A DNA stretch of 64,000 nucleotides from Planococcus halocryophilus (GTDB lineage Bacteria > Bacillota > Bacilli > Bacillales_A > Planococcaceae): positions 62,001 to 126,000 of the forward strand of contig NZ_JAKVTG010000007.1 of the NCBI RefSeq assembly GCF_022489025.1. The letters run 5' to 3'. Of the stretch, positions 48,738-57,274 are shown piece after piece (position 1 is the first letter of the stretch; each line of letters begins with the position of its first letter). The notes under the pieces were generated by a model. The model did not search any database. It worked only from the letters and a program-made list of their open reading frames with translations, and was not told the origin of the DNA. The translations under genes and the position numbers were made by a program.

Positions 48738-49304
48738 ATGAACAAAAACATGCTCCAATTATTTAAAGAACGGCAAGGTGTACGCGTTTTATATGCCTAT
48801 GACGAGATTCAAAAATACATCGAACACGTCGCAGCTTACGCGAAGCATGGCATAGAAGCAGGGGATCATATCGTGTTGATTGAAAATCCTCGCTTGTCTC
48901 CAAAAATCTATTCTGAATTAGAGAGCCAGCTAACAAAAGAACAGATGGAATTTATTCATTTTGTCAAAAGCTTTGATTTTTATTTTTCAAATGGTAGCTA
49001 TCATCCGCCCGCGATTCAACTCTATTTTGAAAAAATGCTTCAACCGTTTATAGAAGAACAAGCAACTTATAGAGCTTGGGTACACGTAGAGTGGGCATCT
49101 GGAGAGTTTCCTATGCACTTGATAGAAGACTTTGAAAAAGTTCTCGACGTCTCCGTGAAAAATTATCAATTCCCATTGATATGTGCTTATGATGATAAAT
49201 TACTAGAAGACCCGATTCGAGACATGTTACTCAAAAAACATCCATATATATTGGGTGAAGACGATATCGTCGTATCTGATTTATATGTAACAACAGAAGC
49301 TTAA
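48738..49304 (+). CDS. Stand-alone MEDS-domain protein
   Basis: A 188-residue protein matching the MEDS (DcmR-like sensory) domain over its whole length: HVAAYAKHGIEAGDHIVLIENPRL is the nucleotide-binding-like loop and strand, WVHVEWASGEFPMHLIEDFEK is a RecA-like second half. The domain is usually fused to histidine kinases, HTH or anti-sigma regions; here nothing is fused, so it may act as a single-domain sensor or anti-sigma partner (inference). RBS AAGGGGTGAC. Monocistronic. Confidence 0.78.
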   Translation: MNKNMLQLFKERQGVRVLYAYDEIQKYIEHVAAYAKHGIEAGDHIVLIENPRLSPKIYSELESQLTKEQMEFIHFVKSFDFYFSNGSYHPPAIQLYFEKMLQPFIEEQATYRAWVHVEWASGEFPMHLIEDFEKVLDVSVKNYQFPLICAYDDKLLEDPIRDMLLKKHPYILGEDDIVVSDLYVTTEA

Positions 49305-49307
49305 CCT

Positions 49308-49342
49308 AAAAAACACCGCCGAGACCTCTCGGCGGTGTTTTT
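49308..49342 (+). terminator. Intrinsic terminator after the MEDS gene
   Basis: AAAACACCGCCGAG / CTCGGCGGTGTTTT around a 5-base loop, with a T run. Confidence 0.92.
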
Positions 49343-49380
49343 GCTTCTTTATATAGAAGAATCTTGCATGGTATAGAATC

Positions 49381-49690
49381 TTTACATGAATATAATTATC
49401 TTATACATGAAAATTTCGAGCTGTTACCTGAATTTTTACTGCTCTTACATGAACTTTTAAGCTTTTTACACGAATCAAAGATTTTACCAGAAGTTTCCGC
49501 GTTGTTACCTGAATATTTCGAGCTGTTACATGAACTTTCAAAGCTCTTACATGAACTTTTCAAGTCTTTACACGAATCAAAGCCTCTTACCGGAAGTTTG
49601 CAGGTTGTTACCCGCACATTTCAAAGCTCTTACATGAACTTTCAAAGCTCTTATCCGAACTTTTCCCCTCTTTACCCATATCCCTACCAA
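49381..49690 (+). repeat. Array C3: three 102-bp modules, 15 units
   Basis: TAC/TAT marks: 49383, 49404, 49425, 49446, 49467, then 49485, 49506, 49527, 49548, 49569, then 49588, 49609, 49631, 49652, 49673. Steps are 21 (one 22), with 18 and 19 after the fifth unit of modules one and two. The fifth unit is diverged (TACACGAATCAAAG) and its copies lie 102 bp apart (49471 and 49573). Found in the 469-base gap after the MEDS terminator; the remaining 80 bases contain only the RBS region of the next gene. Confidence 0.93.
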
Positions 49691-49773
49691 TCTCCCCCAA
49701 ACCACATAAAAAAGATTCACACCTCTCAATCGAGGGTATATTCCTAACAAAGCACAGCATAAAGGAGTCGATC

Positions 49774-50223
49774 ATGATGGCGTTTGATTATGACCTTGAT
49801 TATGAAAATCTCGATTTGCGTAAAAATCCGGAACTGTACCGTGTCGGGAAAGGTGAGCAAGGCGTACTGTTAGTGCAGCCGTATAAAGGTGAAATTTTAC
49901 CCCATTGGCGATTCAAGACGCCTGAGATTGCACAAGAGTCGTGCGATAAGATTTCAGAGATGTTCGAGGAGTATCGTAAACAAGATGATTTTGTTGGCAT
50001 GGACATGGCACGGAAATTTATACAAATGGGCTATACGCGTGCACGGCGCTATACCAATTACAAAGGTGGCCGTAAATACAATGAAGATGGCAGCATTAAA
50101 GAGCGAGACATCGATCCGGTCAAAGCAGAATCGGCAGCAATTTTTAAAAAACGGTGGGATGAAATTCGAGAAGACGAAGATTATATAAAGCGCAAAAAGA
50201 AACACCAGAAAGAATTTGGTTAA
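49774..50223 (+). CDS. DUF4385 protein, unknown function
   Basis: A 149-residue soluble, charged protein: N-terminal DYDLDYENLDLRKNPELYRVGKGEQGVL (two parts), then VQPYKGEILPHWRFKTPEIA, a helical section, RRYTNYKGGRKYNEDG and a Lys-rich end. This pattern matches the DUF4385 family, found in bacteria and phages, with no known activity. RBS AAAGGAGTC. Placed between array C3 and the epimerase-like gene without an obvious partner. Confidence 0.8.
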   Translation: MMAFDYDLDYENLDLRKNPELYRVGKGEQGVLLVQPYKGEILPHWRFKTPEIAQESCDKISEMFEEYRKQDDFVGMDMARKFIQMGYTRARRYTNYKGGRKYNEDGSIKERDIDPVKAESAAIFKKRWDEIREDEDYIKRKKKHQKEFG

Positions 50224-50287
50224 GCTGCATCTTTTATTCAAGCCAAGCGTCAACTACTATAACAACTTACAGAAAATAGGTGGCTAG

Positions 50288-51172
50288 ATGAAAAAGATCG
50301 TATTAGCTGGTGGCACAGGCTTTGTTGGACAATACTTAGAACAGAAGTTCACAGAACAAGGCTATAAAGTGATTATCATATCTCGACAGTCGGGACATTT
50401 GAATTGGTCAAATCATACTGGTATTGTCCATGCTTTGGAAGGCGCAGAAATGGTTGTCAATTTAGCTGGGAAGTCAGTAAATTGTCGTTATACAGAAGCC
50501 AACAAACGAGAAATTTTTGATTCGCGAATGGAAACGACAGAAGCGCTTGGCACAGCAATTTTAAACTGTGACAACCCGCCGCCGCTATGGATTAATTCCA
50601 GCACATCGACGATTTACCGTCATGCGGAAGATCGTCCAATGACTGAGGCGAACGGTGAATTTGGCAGTGGGTTTTCAGTGGAGGTAGGCAAAGCGTGGGA
50701 GCAGGCACTGTTTTCTTTTAACTTGCCTACTACGCGCCAAGTAGCACTGCGATTATCAATAGTCCTTGGTAAAGGGGGCGGAGTTATGACGCCTTATGAA
50801 AACATGGTGCGCTTTGGGCTCGGTGGTAAACAAGGAAATGGCAAGCAAATGTTTAGTTGGATTCACTTAGAAGATGTCTATAGAATCATCCTATTCGTAC
50901 GTGACCATAACCAAATTAGCGGTGTGCTCAATACAACTTCCCCTGAACCCGTCACCAATCGCGAGTTTATGAAGCAATTGCGAATGACGATGGACCGCAA
51001 AGTGGGATTGCCTGCAACCGAATGGATGTTGAATATCGGAGCGGTAATGATTGGAACAGAACCAGAATTGATTTTGAAAAGTCGCTGGATTTTACCCGAA
51101 CGACTAGAGCAATTCGATTTTCACTTTACTTATCCAACTATTGACAAAGCGCTTGAAAATATTCTTCACTAA
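50288..51172 (+). CDS. TIGR01777-type NAD(P)-binding epimerase/reductase
   Basis: A 294-residue SDR of the SDR39U1/YfhF group: Rossmann motif VLAGGTGFVGQYLEQKF, VNLAGKSVNCRYTEANKREI (family-specific), INSSTSTIYR, WEQALFSF, RLSIVLGKGGG and a C-terminal DUF1731 tail (about 245-293). The activity of the family is uncertain. RBS TAGGTGG. Monocistronic; an imperfect hairpin (AGCACTAG / CTAGTGTT) follows at 51190-51230 without a clear T tract. Confidence 0.88.
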   Translation: MKKIVLAGGTGFVGQYLEQKFTEQGYKVIIISRQSGHLNWSNHTGIVHALEGAEMVVNLAGKSVNCRYTEANKREIFDSRMETTEALGTAILNCDNPPPLWINSSTSTIYRHAEDRPMTEANGEFGSGFSVEVGKAWEQALFSFNLPTTRQVALRLSIVLGKGGGVMTPYENMVRFGLGGKQGNGKQMFSWIHLEDVYRIILFVRDHNQISGVLNTTSPEPVTNREFMKQLRMTMDRKVGLPATEWMLNIGAVMIGTEPELILKSRWILPERLEQFDFHFTYPTIDKALENILH

Positions 51173-51324
51173 CAGAATAAATAGATCTATAGCACTAGGA
51201 AGTTCTTCATAAGGAGGATTTTTCTAGTGTTATTTATTTTATATGAAATAAATGCCTTCATTTCGAGATAATTGGGTTTAAGATAATCCTTTATAGGCAA
51301 TGACTAAGTTAAGGGGGTGACGAA

Positions 51325-51588
51325 TTGACCATAGACGAACAATTGATGACTGGAATTTGCAATCGTGAAGAACAAGCTTTATCTGATTTGTACGACCGTT
51401 ACCACCGAATACTATGGAACATTGCACGTCAAAACCATCCAGATCAATCTGTCTGTGAACAACTCGTCACTCATGTGTTTCGAACAGTTTGGACAAAACC
51501 TCAAGACTTCATGCAAAACCGTCGACTGCTGGCGATGTTGATTGATTGTTGCCGGTCGCAAAGCATGGTTTCAAACAATAAAATATAA
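51325..51588 (+). CDS. Sigma-70 region-2-like mini protein
   Basis: An 87-residue protein starting with TTG behind AGGGGGTGA. Its sequence reads like an ECF sigma region 2 alone: EEQALSDLYDRYHRILWNIA, CEQLVTHVFRTVWTKPQDF, then LLAMLIDCCRSQ. In full sigma factors the same blocks (ALxxLYxRYxxxLxxxA, AEEVVQxVFxxVW) contact core polymerase and the -10. Region 4 is absent, and the frame ends just before a terminator, so it is either a natural region-2-only protein or a remnant of a sigma gene. No anti-sigma gene is adjacent. Confidence 0.65.
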   Translation: MTIDEQLMTGICNREEQALSDLYDRYHRILWNIARQNHPDQSVCEQLVTHVFRTVWTKPQDFMQNRRLLAMLIDCCRSQSMVSNNKI

Positions 51589-51595
51589 ACACTCA

Positions 51596-51628
51596 AAACA
51601 ACTCTTTTTAATAAAGAGTTGTTTTTTT
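51596..51628 (+). terminator. Intrinsic terminator after the sigma-like gene
   Basis: AAACAACTCTTT / AAAGAGTTGTTT with a short AT loop and seven T residues. Confidence 0.85.
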
Positions 51629-51686
51629 GTGAATCAATACTTCCAAGTTGACCACTCACTATAAAGAGAGTAGCTTATAGACAATA

Positions 51687-51700
51687 GTTCCATTTGGAAC
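51687..51700. promoter_or_regulatory. Candidate MarR operator
   Basis: GTTCCATTTGGAAC: 5-bp perfect inverted arms around ATTT, 29-42 bases before the MarR gene start. Suits autoregulation of the marR-ABC operon. Confidence 0.5.
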
Positions 51701-51728
51701 AGTTCAGAAATGAAAGATGGTGAAGCAC

Positions 51729-52193
51729 ATGAAAGAAAGAGAAACGTATATGCAATTGATGATGTCATTTGCCAATGTGCAAAAAAATATGGTGCGATTT
51801 ATTCAAAAGTCGGCTGCGGAAAAAGGCTTGTCAATTCCGCAATATTCGATTTTGATGACCATTTTTAATTGCAGCGAAATGACTCAAAAGACAGTCGCAG
51901 AAAAAACCTTTTTACCGAAAAGTACGTTGAGCCAAGCGGTAGATGGGCTTGTGAAAGAAGGATATCTTAACCGTCAACAAGTGGTGTGCAACCGCCGGGA
52001 AATGATGCTGTCACTGAGTGAACAAGGGCAACAGTTAGTAGATGAGTTCCATTTACAAGAAGACGGATTATACCAAGTGTTTAAATCAGCGAGTAATCAA
52101 TTTACTGCTGAACAAATGACAGAACTTCTAAATGCACACCAGAAAATTTCAACGTACTTAACAGAAGTCGAATTAGAGGTGACGACCAAATGA
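51729..52193 (+). CDS. MarR-family regulator of the ABC exporter
   Basis: A 154-residue winged-helix regulator: AAEKGLSIPQYSILMTIF, the recognition region QKTVAEKTFLPKSTLSQAVDGLVKEGYL, the wing VVCNRREMMLSLSEQGQQL and a C-terminal dimerisation helix. The start at 51729 has GGTGA upstream; the ATG at 51717 would add four residues and cannot be excluded. Its stop overlaps the first ABC gene (ATGA), so it represses its own operon in all likelihood, with a palindrome at 51687. Confidence 0.88.
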   Translation: MKERETYMQLMMSFANVQKNMVRFIQKSAAEKGLSIPQYSILMTIFNCSEMTQKTVAEKTFLPKSTLSQAVDGLVKEGYLNRQQVVCNRREMMLSLSEQGQQLVDEFHLQEDGLYQVFKSASNQFTAEQMTELLNAHQKISTYLTEVELEVTTK

Positions 52194-53914
52194 TTAAAGT
52201 GCTAAAAAACTTGAGTCCGTATAAATGGATTGTCTGGGGCGTTGTAGCACTGGTTTTTGCTCAATCAATGGCAGAACTATTTTTGCCAACATTGATGGCC
52301 GACATAATTGACAATGGCGTAGTAAAAGGCAACATTCCGTACATTTGGGAAATCGGTGGCTGGATGCTACTCGTTTCTGCAATCGGTGCTGTGGCATCTG
52401 TTTTTGCTAGTTTTTATTCATCGAAAGCGGCGATGGGGCTAGGTCGTGATTTGCGGCAAAAAGTCTTTAAACACGTTGGGCAATTTTCACTTCAAGAATT
52501 TGATGAAGTCGGAACTGCCTCGCTAATTACCCGTACAACGAACGACATCAATCAAATTCAGCAAGTCACCATTATGATGTTGCGGATGGTTATTAGTGCA
52601 CCCATTATGTTAGTCGGCGGGATCATTATGGCCGTTTCAAAAGATGCAAAATTGTCGCTAGTCATTATTGGCGCGATGCCGGTTTTGGTCATTGCTGTCA
52701 TGCTGATTTTGAAATACGGGATTCCGTTGTTCCAACAAGTTCAAAAACGTCTGGATGGATTGAACTTGGTCGTGCGGGAAAACTTAACAGGCATTCGCGT
52801 TATTCGCGCGTTTAACCGCGAAACCGAAGAAAAAGCGCGTCTTCAAAAAGCCAATCGTGAATTGGCAGATGTGTCGATTCGCGTCAATAAAGTCATGGCG
52901 TTTATGATGCCGACGATGATGTTGGTGATGAATATGACGGTTGTTGCTGTTATTTGGTTTGGTGGCATTCGTATTAGTAACGGAGCTATGCAAATTGGTG
53001 ACTTGATGGCGTTTATTCAATACGTCATGATGATTATGTTTGCCTTACTGATGGCGTCATTTATGTTTGTAATGATTCCGCGGGCAGCTGTATCAGCGAA
53101 ACGTATTAACGAAGTATTGGAAATGCAGCCAGCTTTTAAAGACGATGGCACGGCTAAAGCAGACCGCAGTCGTGGCACGCTGGAATTTGAAAACGTGACG
53201 TTCCATTATCCGGGAGCGGAAGAACCGGCATTGTCGAATATTAGTTTTACCGCAAAACCGGGTGAAATCACGGCGTTGATCGGTGGGACCGGTTCTGGTA
53301 AAACCACACTCGTTAATCTCGTGCCGCGTTTTTACGAAGCGAGTAGTGGGACCATCCGCGTGAACGGCGTCGATATACGCGAAGCTTCGCAACAAGAAGT
53401 TCGGTCGAAAATTGGCTTTGTGCCACAAAAATCTGTGCTGTTTACTGGAACCATTGCGGAGAATATTCGCTTTGGTAAACAAGATGCTAGCGATCAAGAA
53501 ATGAAACAAGCTGCAAGCACCGCGCAAGCGACGGAGTTTATCGATCAAATCAAAGGTGGCTACACAGCGCCAATCGAACAAGGTGGTTCCAATTTATCGG
53601 GCGGTCAAAAACAACGTTTATCAATTGCCCGCGCCTTGATTCGCAAACCAGATCTGTATATTTTTGATGATAGTTTCTCGGCATTGGATTTTAAAACAGA
53701 TGCCAAACTGCGGAGAGCGTTAAAAGATGAAACGAAAAACGCTACAGTGCTTCTTGTCGCGCAACGCGTCAGTACAGTTGTCGATGCAGATCGCATCATC
53801 GTATTAGAAAAAGGCAAAATGGTCGGCATGGGCACGCATAAAGAATTGTTGGAATCCAACAAAGTTTATCGTGAAATTGCCTTATCACAGCTGTCAGAGG
53901 AGGAAATCGCATGA
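52190..53914 (+). CDS. ABC multidrug-exporter half, degenerate ATP site (YfiB-like)
   Basis: A 574-residue type IV ABC half-transporter: six helices (about 1-310), then an NBD with Walker A GGTGSGKTTLV, signature LSGGQKQRLS and Walker B YIFDDSFSALD. The catalytic Glu after Walker B is Asp (D-D-S), as in the degenerate subunit of heterodimers such as BmrC or TM287. Its size and order match Bacillus YfiB. It overlaps the partner gene by four bases (ATGA). Substrate probably drugs or lipids; MarR control suggests induction by toxic compounds (inference). Confidence 0.9.
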   Translation: MIKVLKNLSPYKWIVWGVVALVFAQSMAELFLPTLMADIIDNGVVKGNIPYIWEIGGWMLLVSAIGAVASVFASFYSSKAAMGLGRDLRQKVFKHVGQFSLQEFDEVGTASLITRTTNDINQIQQVTIMMLRMVISAPIMLVGGIIMAVSKDAKLSLVIIGAMPVLVIAVMLILKYGIPLFQQVQKRLDGLNLVVRENLTGIRVIRAFNRETEEKARLQKANRELADVSIRVNKVMAFMMPTMMLVMNMTVVAVIWFGGIRISNGAMQIGDLMAFIQYVMMIMFALLMASFMFVMIPRAAVSAKRINEVLEMQPAFKDDGTAKADRSRGTLEFENVTFHYPGAEEPALSNISFTAKPGEITALIGGTGSGKTTLVNLVPRFYEASSGTIRVNGVDIREASQQEVRSKIGFVPQKSVLFTGTIAENIRFGKQDASDQEMKQAASTAQATEFIDQIKGGYTAPIEQGGSNLSGGQKQRLSIARALIRKPDLYIFDDSFSALDFKTDAKLRRALKDETKNATVLLVAQRVSTVVDADRIIVLEKGKMVGMGTHKELLESNKVYREIALSQLSEEEIA

Positions 53915-55737
53915 GCCAAATGGGACCTCCACATGGCGGGGCAAGCATGCCGCCGCAAAAAGCAAAAGATTTTAAAGGCACGTTCCGACGTCTTGTTTCG
54001 TATTTAAAACCACGTCGGAAAAAACTGGCAGCCGTCTTTTTAGTCGCCATTCTTAGTACCGTCTTCACGATTATTGGACCGAAAATTATGGGGATGGCCA
54101 TCACTGAATTGTTCGAAGGGGCTTACGGTCAATTGCAAGGCGCACCAGGAGCGGGCATCGATTTTGGTGTTATTGGTCAGTTGCTCGCACTTCTTGCCGG
54201 ATTGTATGTATTTAGTAGTTTGTTCAGCTATATCCAGCAATACATGATGTCGACAGTGGCGCAAGATACGGTCTATGATTTGCGTCAAGACGTCAATAAA
54301 AAACTAGAAAAATTACCCCTCAAGTATTTTGATGGGCGAGCAAACGGCGAAACCTTAAGCCGTATGACCAACGACATCGACACAATTGGTAGCACCTTGC
54401 AACAAAGTTTGACGCAATTTATTACGTCGATTGTCACCATCATTGGGATTTTCGTCATGATGTTAACGATCAGTCCGTTGTTAACGTTAATTGCCGTCGT
54501 CACGTTGCCGTTGTCATTATTTGTGATCGGACCGATTTTGAAAAAATCTCAAAAGTATTTTGCGAGTCAACAAAAAAACCTTGGCCATTTAAATGGTCAC
54601 GTGGAAGAAATGTATACGGGCCATCAAGTAGTTAAAGCGTTTGGACATGAAGCAAAATCCAACGAACAATTTGATGCAGTCAATGAAGAGCTATACAACG
54701 CAGGGCGTAAAGCACAGTTTATCTCCGGAATCATCATGCCGATGATGACATTGATTGGGAACTTGAGTTATGTCTTGATTAGTATCGTTGGGGGTATTTT
54801 AGTCACACAACGCGCGATTTCGATCGGGGATATTCAAGCTTTTATCACGTATTCCAAACAGTTTACGCAGCCGATTACGCAAACGGCGAACATCGCCAAT
54901 ATCGTTCAATCAACCATTGCCGCTGCGGAGCGCGTGTTTGAATTGCTGGATGAGGAAGAAGAAGTAAAAGAAGTGACAACTTCTGTTCTTGAGCGTGCGA
55001 AAGGCGCTGTCGCATTTAGAGATGTTGATTTTGGATATGGCAATGAGTTATTGATCGAAAAAATGAATATTGATGTTTCACCAGGACAAACGGTCGCCAT
55101 TGTCGGACCAACCGGTGCTGGTAAAACCACTTTGATCAATTTACTCATGCGTTTTTACGAATTAAATGCCGGACGCATTTTGATAGATGGTCTAGATTCG
55201 CGTGATATGTCGAGACATGAATTGCGCCAAAACTTTGGTATGGTTTTGCAAGACACATGGCTCTTTAACGGCACGATTCGCGACAATATTGCGTACGGCA
55301 AAACCGGCGCCACAGAAGAGCAAGTCCGCGATGCGGCAAAAGCTGCACATGCCGATCACTTTATCCGCACGTTGCCAGACGGCTACGATACGATTTTAAA
55401 TCAAGAAGTATCGAATATTTCACAAGGGCAAAAGCAGTTATTGACCATTGCTCGTGCGATTCTCGCCGATCCGCCAATTATGATTTTGGATGAAGCAACA
55501 TCGAGCGTAGATACGCGGACGGAAATCTTTATCCAAAAAGCGATGAGTGAATTGATGGATGGCCGCACAAGCTTTGTCATTGCCCACCGCTTGTCGACCA
55601 TTAAAGACGCTGATTTGATTCTTGTCATGGATCAAGGGAAAGTCATCGAACAAGGCACGCATCAACAACTGCTCGATAAAGACGGCTTTTACGCCGATTT
55701 GTATCAAAGTCAGTTTACAGCGAAATTGGCTGTTTAA
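53911..55737 (+). CDS. ABC multidrug-exporter half, catalytic subunit (YfiC-like)
   Basis: A 608-residue half-transporter with a Gly/Pro/Met-rich N-terminal tail (MSQMGPPHGGASMPPQKAK), six helices, and an NBD with Walker A GPTGAGKTTLI, canonical Walker B IMILDEATSSVD with the catalytic Glu, but a degenerate signature NISQGQKQ (SQGQ for SGGQ). Its Walker B pairs with the canonical signature of the partner to make the one active site; its own signature faces the partner's Asp-containing site. This is the expected asymmetry of a heterodimeric exporter. Confidence 0.92.
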   Translation: MSQMGPPHGGASMPPQKAKDFKGTFRRLVSYLKPRRKKLAAVFLVAILSTVFTIIGPKIMGMAITELFEGAYGQLQGAPGAGIDFGVIGQLLALLAGLYVFSSLFSYIQQYMMSTVAQDTVYDLRQDVNKKLEKLPLKYFDGRANGETLSRMTNDIDTIGSTLQQSLTQFITSIVTIIGIFVMMLTISPLLTLIAVVTLPLSLFVIGPILKKSQKYFASQQKNLGHLNGHVEEMYTGHQVVKAFGHEAKSNEQFDAVNEELYNAGRKAQFISGIIMPMMTLIGNLSYVLISIVGGILVTQRAISIGDIQAFITYSKQFTQPITQTANIANIVQSTIAAAERVFELLDEEEEVKEVTTSVLERAKGAVAFRDVDFGYGNELLIEKMNIDVSPGQTVAIVGPTGAGKTTLINLLMRFYELNAGRILIDGLDSRDMSRHELRQNFGMVLQDTWLFNGTIRDNIAYGKTGATEEQVRDAAKAAHADHFIRTLPDGYDTILNQEVSNISQGQKQLLTIARAILADPPIMILDEATSSVDTRTEIFIQKAMSELMDGRTSFVIAHRLSTIKDADLILVMDQGKVIEQGTHQQLLDKDGFYADLYQSQFTAKLAV

Positions 55738-55741
55738 AACG

Positions 55742-55772
55742 AAAAAAGGTCCACTGCGGTGGACCTTTTTTT
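55742..55772. terminator. Bidirectional intrinsic terminator
   Basis: AAAAAAGGTCCAC / GTGGACCTTTTTT with loop TGCG, between the ABC exporter operon and the convergent CPBP gene. Confidence 0.92.
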
Positions 55773-56582
55773 ATTCAGAAATGGATTCTTTCTCTGTTGG
55801 CAACCCACGCGCGAGCCAGTAAATCGCACCCAGCATAAACAAGGCACTAACGACTAGCATGACTGTATTCGGCATGGCTTTCGTGTAGACATCTGTAAAG
55901 TTGAATATGGCAACCGACTCTGGCCACTTTGGAGCTAAAAACAGCGAAGCGGCCGCGAGTGAATTATTGATGATGTGCAAAAAAATCGGGACCAGTAAAT
56001 TATTTGTGCGCAAATACAGGAGCGAAGCTATAACACCAAACAAAAATGCGCCGACCACATCAAGATGCAACACGCCAAACACTAAGCTGGAGATCAAAAT
56101 TCCGCCCCATACCGAAGTTTTGCCGATCAAGCGTTTTAGCAACACGCCGCGGAACATAAATTCCTCGACCACCGGTGCCAAAATAGCGATGGTGAAAATC
56201 GTGAACGCAATATACCAAGGCGACTCGGGTAGCGGGATCTCTTCTAACAAAAAGTCGACAAGCCACGGAGCAAACGGTGCCAGCACATACAGCTGAAGCC
56301 AAACATGCTAAGCGAAAAAGCAATCGATACTGCCACTAACGCAAATAAAGTCGGCAACCATTTCTTGGTGCCCGTAAACGATAAGACGTTCCAAATCGAG
56401 GCATTGTGTTTTTTAAAATAATAGCCAAAGTAAATTCCAGGGACGACGACATACATCACCAACTGGCTGACAACTTCAAACGCGATGACGCTGACATTTA
56501 ACAGAACCAACGTCACCATACTGACAACGGTTCCTATAACCGAATACAAAATCAAATAACGAGCTTTCATTTCTTCAAACAT
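55771..56582 (-). pseudogene. CPBP-family intramembrane protease gene with a frameshift
   Basis: Two overlapping minus-strand frames make one CPBP (Abi/CaaX protease-like) protein of about 270 residues. The first covers MFEEMKARYLILYS to SLSMFGF and contains three helices. The second starts near YVLAPFAPW and carries all the active-site motifs: EEFMFRGV (EExxxR), FGVLHLD (FxxxH type) and FLHIINNSL (HxxxN). A single base is missing between 56295 and 56294; inserting a C gives GFQLYVLAPF and joins the frames. Start at 56582 behind AAGGCGGTG. Since catalytic residues are intact, this is either a recent mutation or a sequencing error. Confidence 0.8.
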
Positions 56583-56739
56583 GGAGCACCGCCTTTTTTG
56601 GTGTCGTATTAGATTATACGAACGTGAACGCAGTAAGTTCCAAAAGACACTATTTTTCGACAATGAACAAAAAACAGCGTATGCTTAAGGTAGTTTACCT
56701 GACCGCTAGAGCGGCGGGCAGAACGGAAGGATGATTTAC

Positions 56740-56913
56740 ATGGCATTTCTAGAAAAACTCAACCAATTCAAAGACAAGTCGATCGAAAAAGGCAGAACCC
56801 ATTGGGAAGAAAACAAAGACGACTACAAAGAAAAAGCCACGAACTACAAAGACAAAGCAATGGTCATGAAAGACGACGTTGCCAATAAAATAAAAGAAAA
56901 AACGAAAAAATGA
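56740..56913 (+). CDS. Small Lys/Glu-rich helical protein
   Basis: A 57-residue, highly charged protein: MAFLEKLNQFKDKSIEKG, then repeated DDYKEKATNYKDKAM-type segments with an approximate 11-residue spacing of Lys and aromatic residues, as in LEA- or CsbD/YtxH-like stress proteins. GGAAGG lies nine bases before the ATG at 56740; the ATG at 56731 abuts it. Cytosolic; probably stress-related, but no function is known. Confidence 0.68.
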   Translation: MAFLEKLNQFKDKSIEKGRTHWEENKDDYKEKATNYKDKAMVMKDDVANKIKEKTKK

Positions 56914-56920
56914 TTGATGG

Positions 56921-56956
56921 AGTAGCCAAGCTGGTAAAGCTTGGCTACTTTTTTTG
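56921..56956 (+). terminator. Intrinsic terminator after the small charged protein gene
   Basis: AGTAGCCAAGCT / AGCTTGGCTACT, 12-bp perfect stem with a short loop and seven T residues. Confidence 0.92.
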
Positions 56957-56979
56957 TGGGGTTGATAGGGATGCTTGGT

Positions 56980-57185
56980 TTTACATGAAGTTTTGGAGTC
57001 TTTACCTGAACTTTTGAGAGTTATACATGAACTTTTGAGCTCTTTACCTGAACTTTTGGAGTTTTAACAAGGATGCGAGTTTTTACAAGAATTTTTGAAG
57101 TCTTAACATGAACTTTTGAGAGTTATACCTGAACTTTTCAGCTTTTTACCTGAACTTTTAGAATTTTAACAAGGATGCCAATTTC
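56980..57185 (+). repeat. Array C4: two 102-bp modules, 10 units
   Basis: Marks: 56982, 57003, 57024, 57045, 57066, then 57084, 57105, 57126, 57147, 57168. All steps are 21 bp except 18 after the fifth unit. The fifth and tenth units are diverged (TAACAAGGATGCGAG, TAACAAGGATGCCAA). The array lies in the 361-base gap between the small charged protein gene and the PBP-like gene; the last 90 bases hold that gene's promoter region. Confidence 0.95.
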
Positions 57186-57274
57186 CGTACGATAATAAAA
57201 ACAGAATACTCAGACTTTAAATCTCGCGCCATTCAAGCGATAATAGAAGAAAGGAAAAGAGCGGAGGTCATAAA

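Noticed and set aside
49364-49747. 127-residue Leu-rich protein
   Set aside because: Translation of array C3; loses its heptad pattern where the step changes to 19 and 22 bp; no Shine-Dalgarno before 49364.
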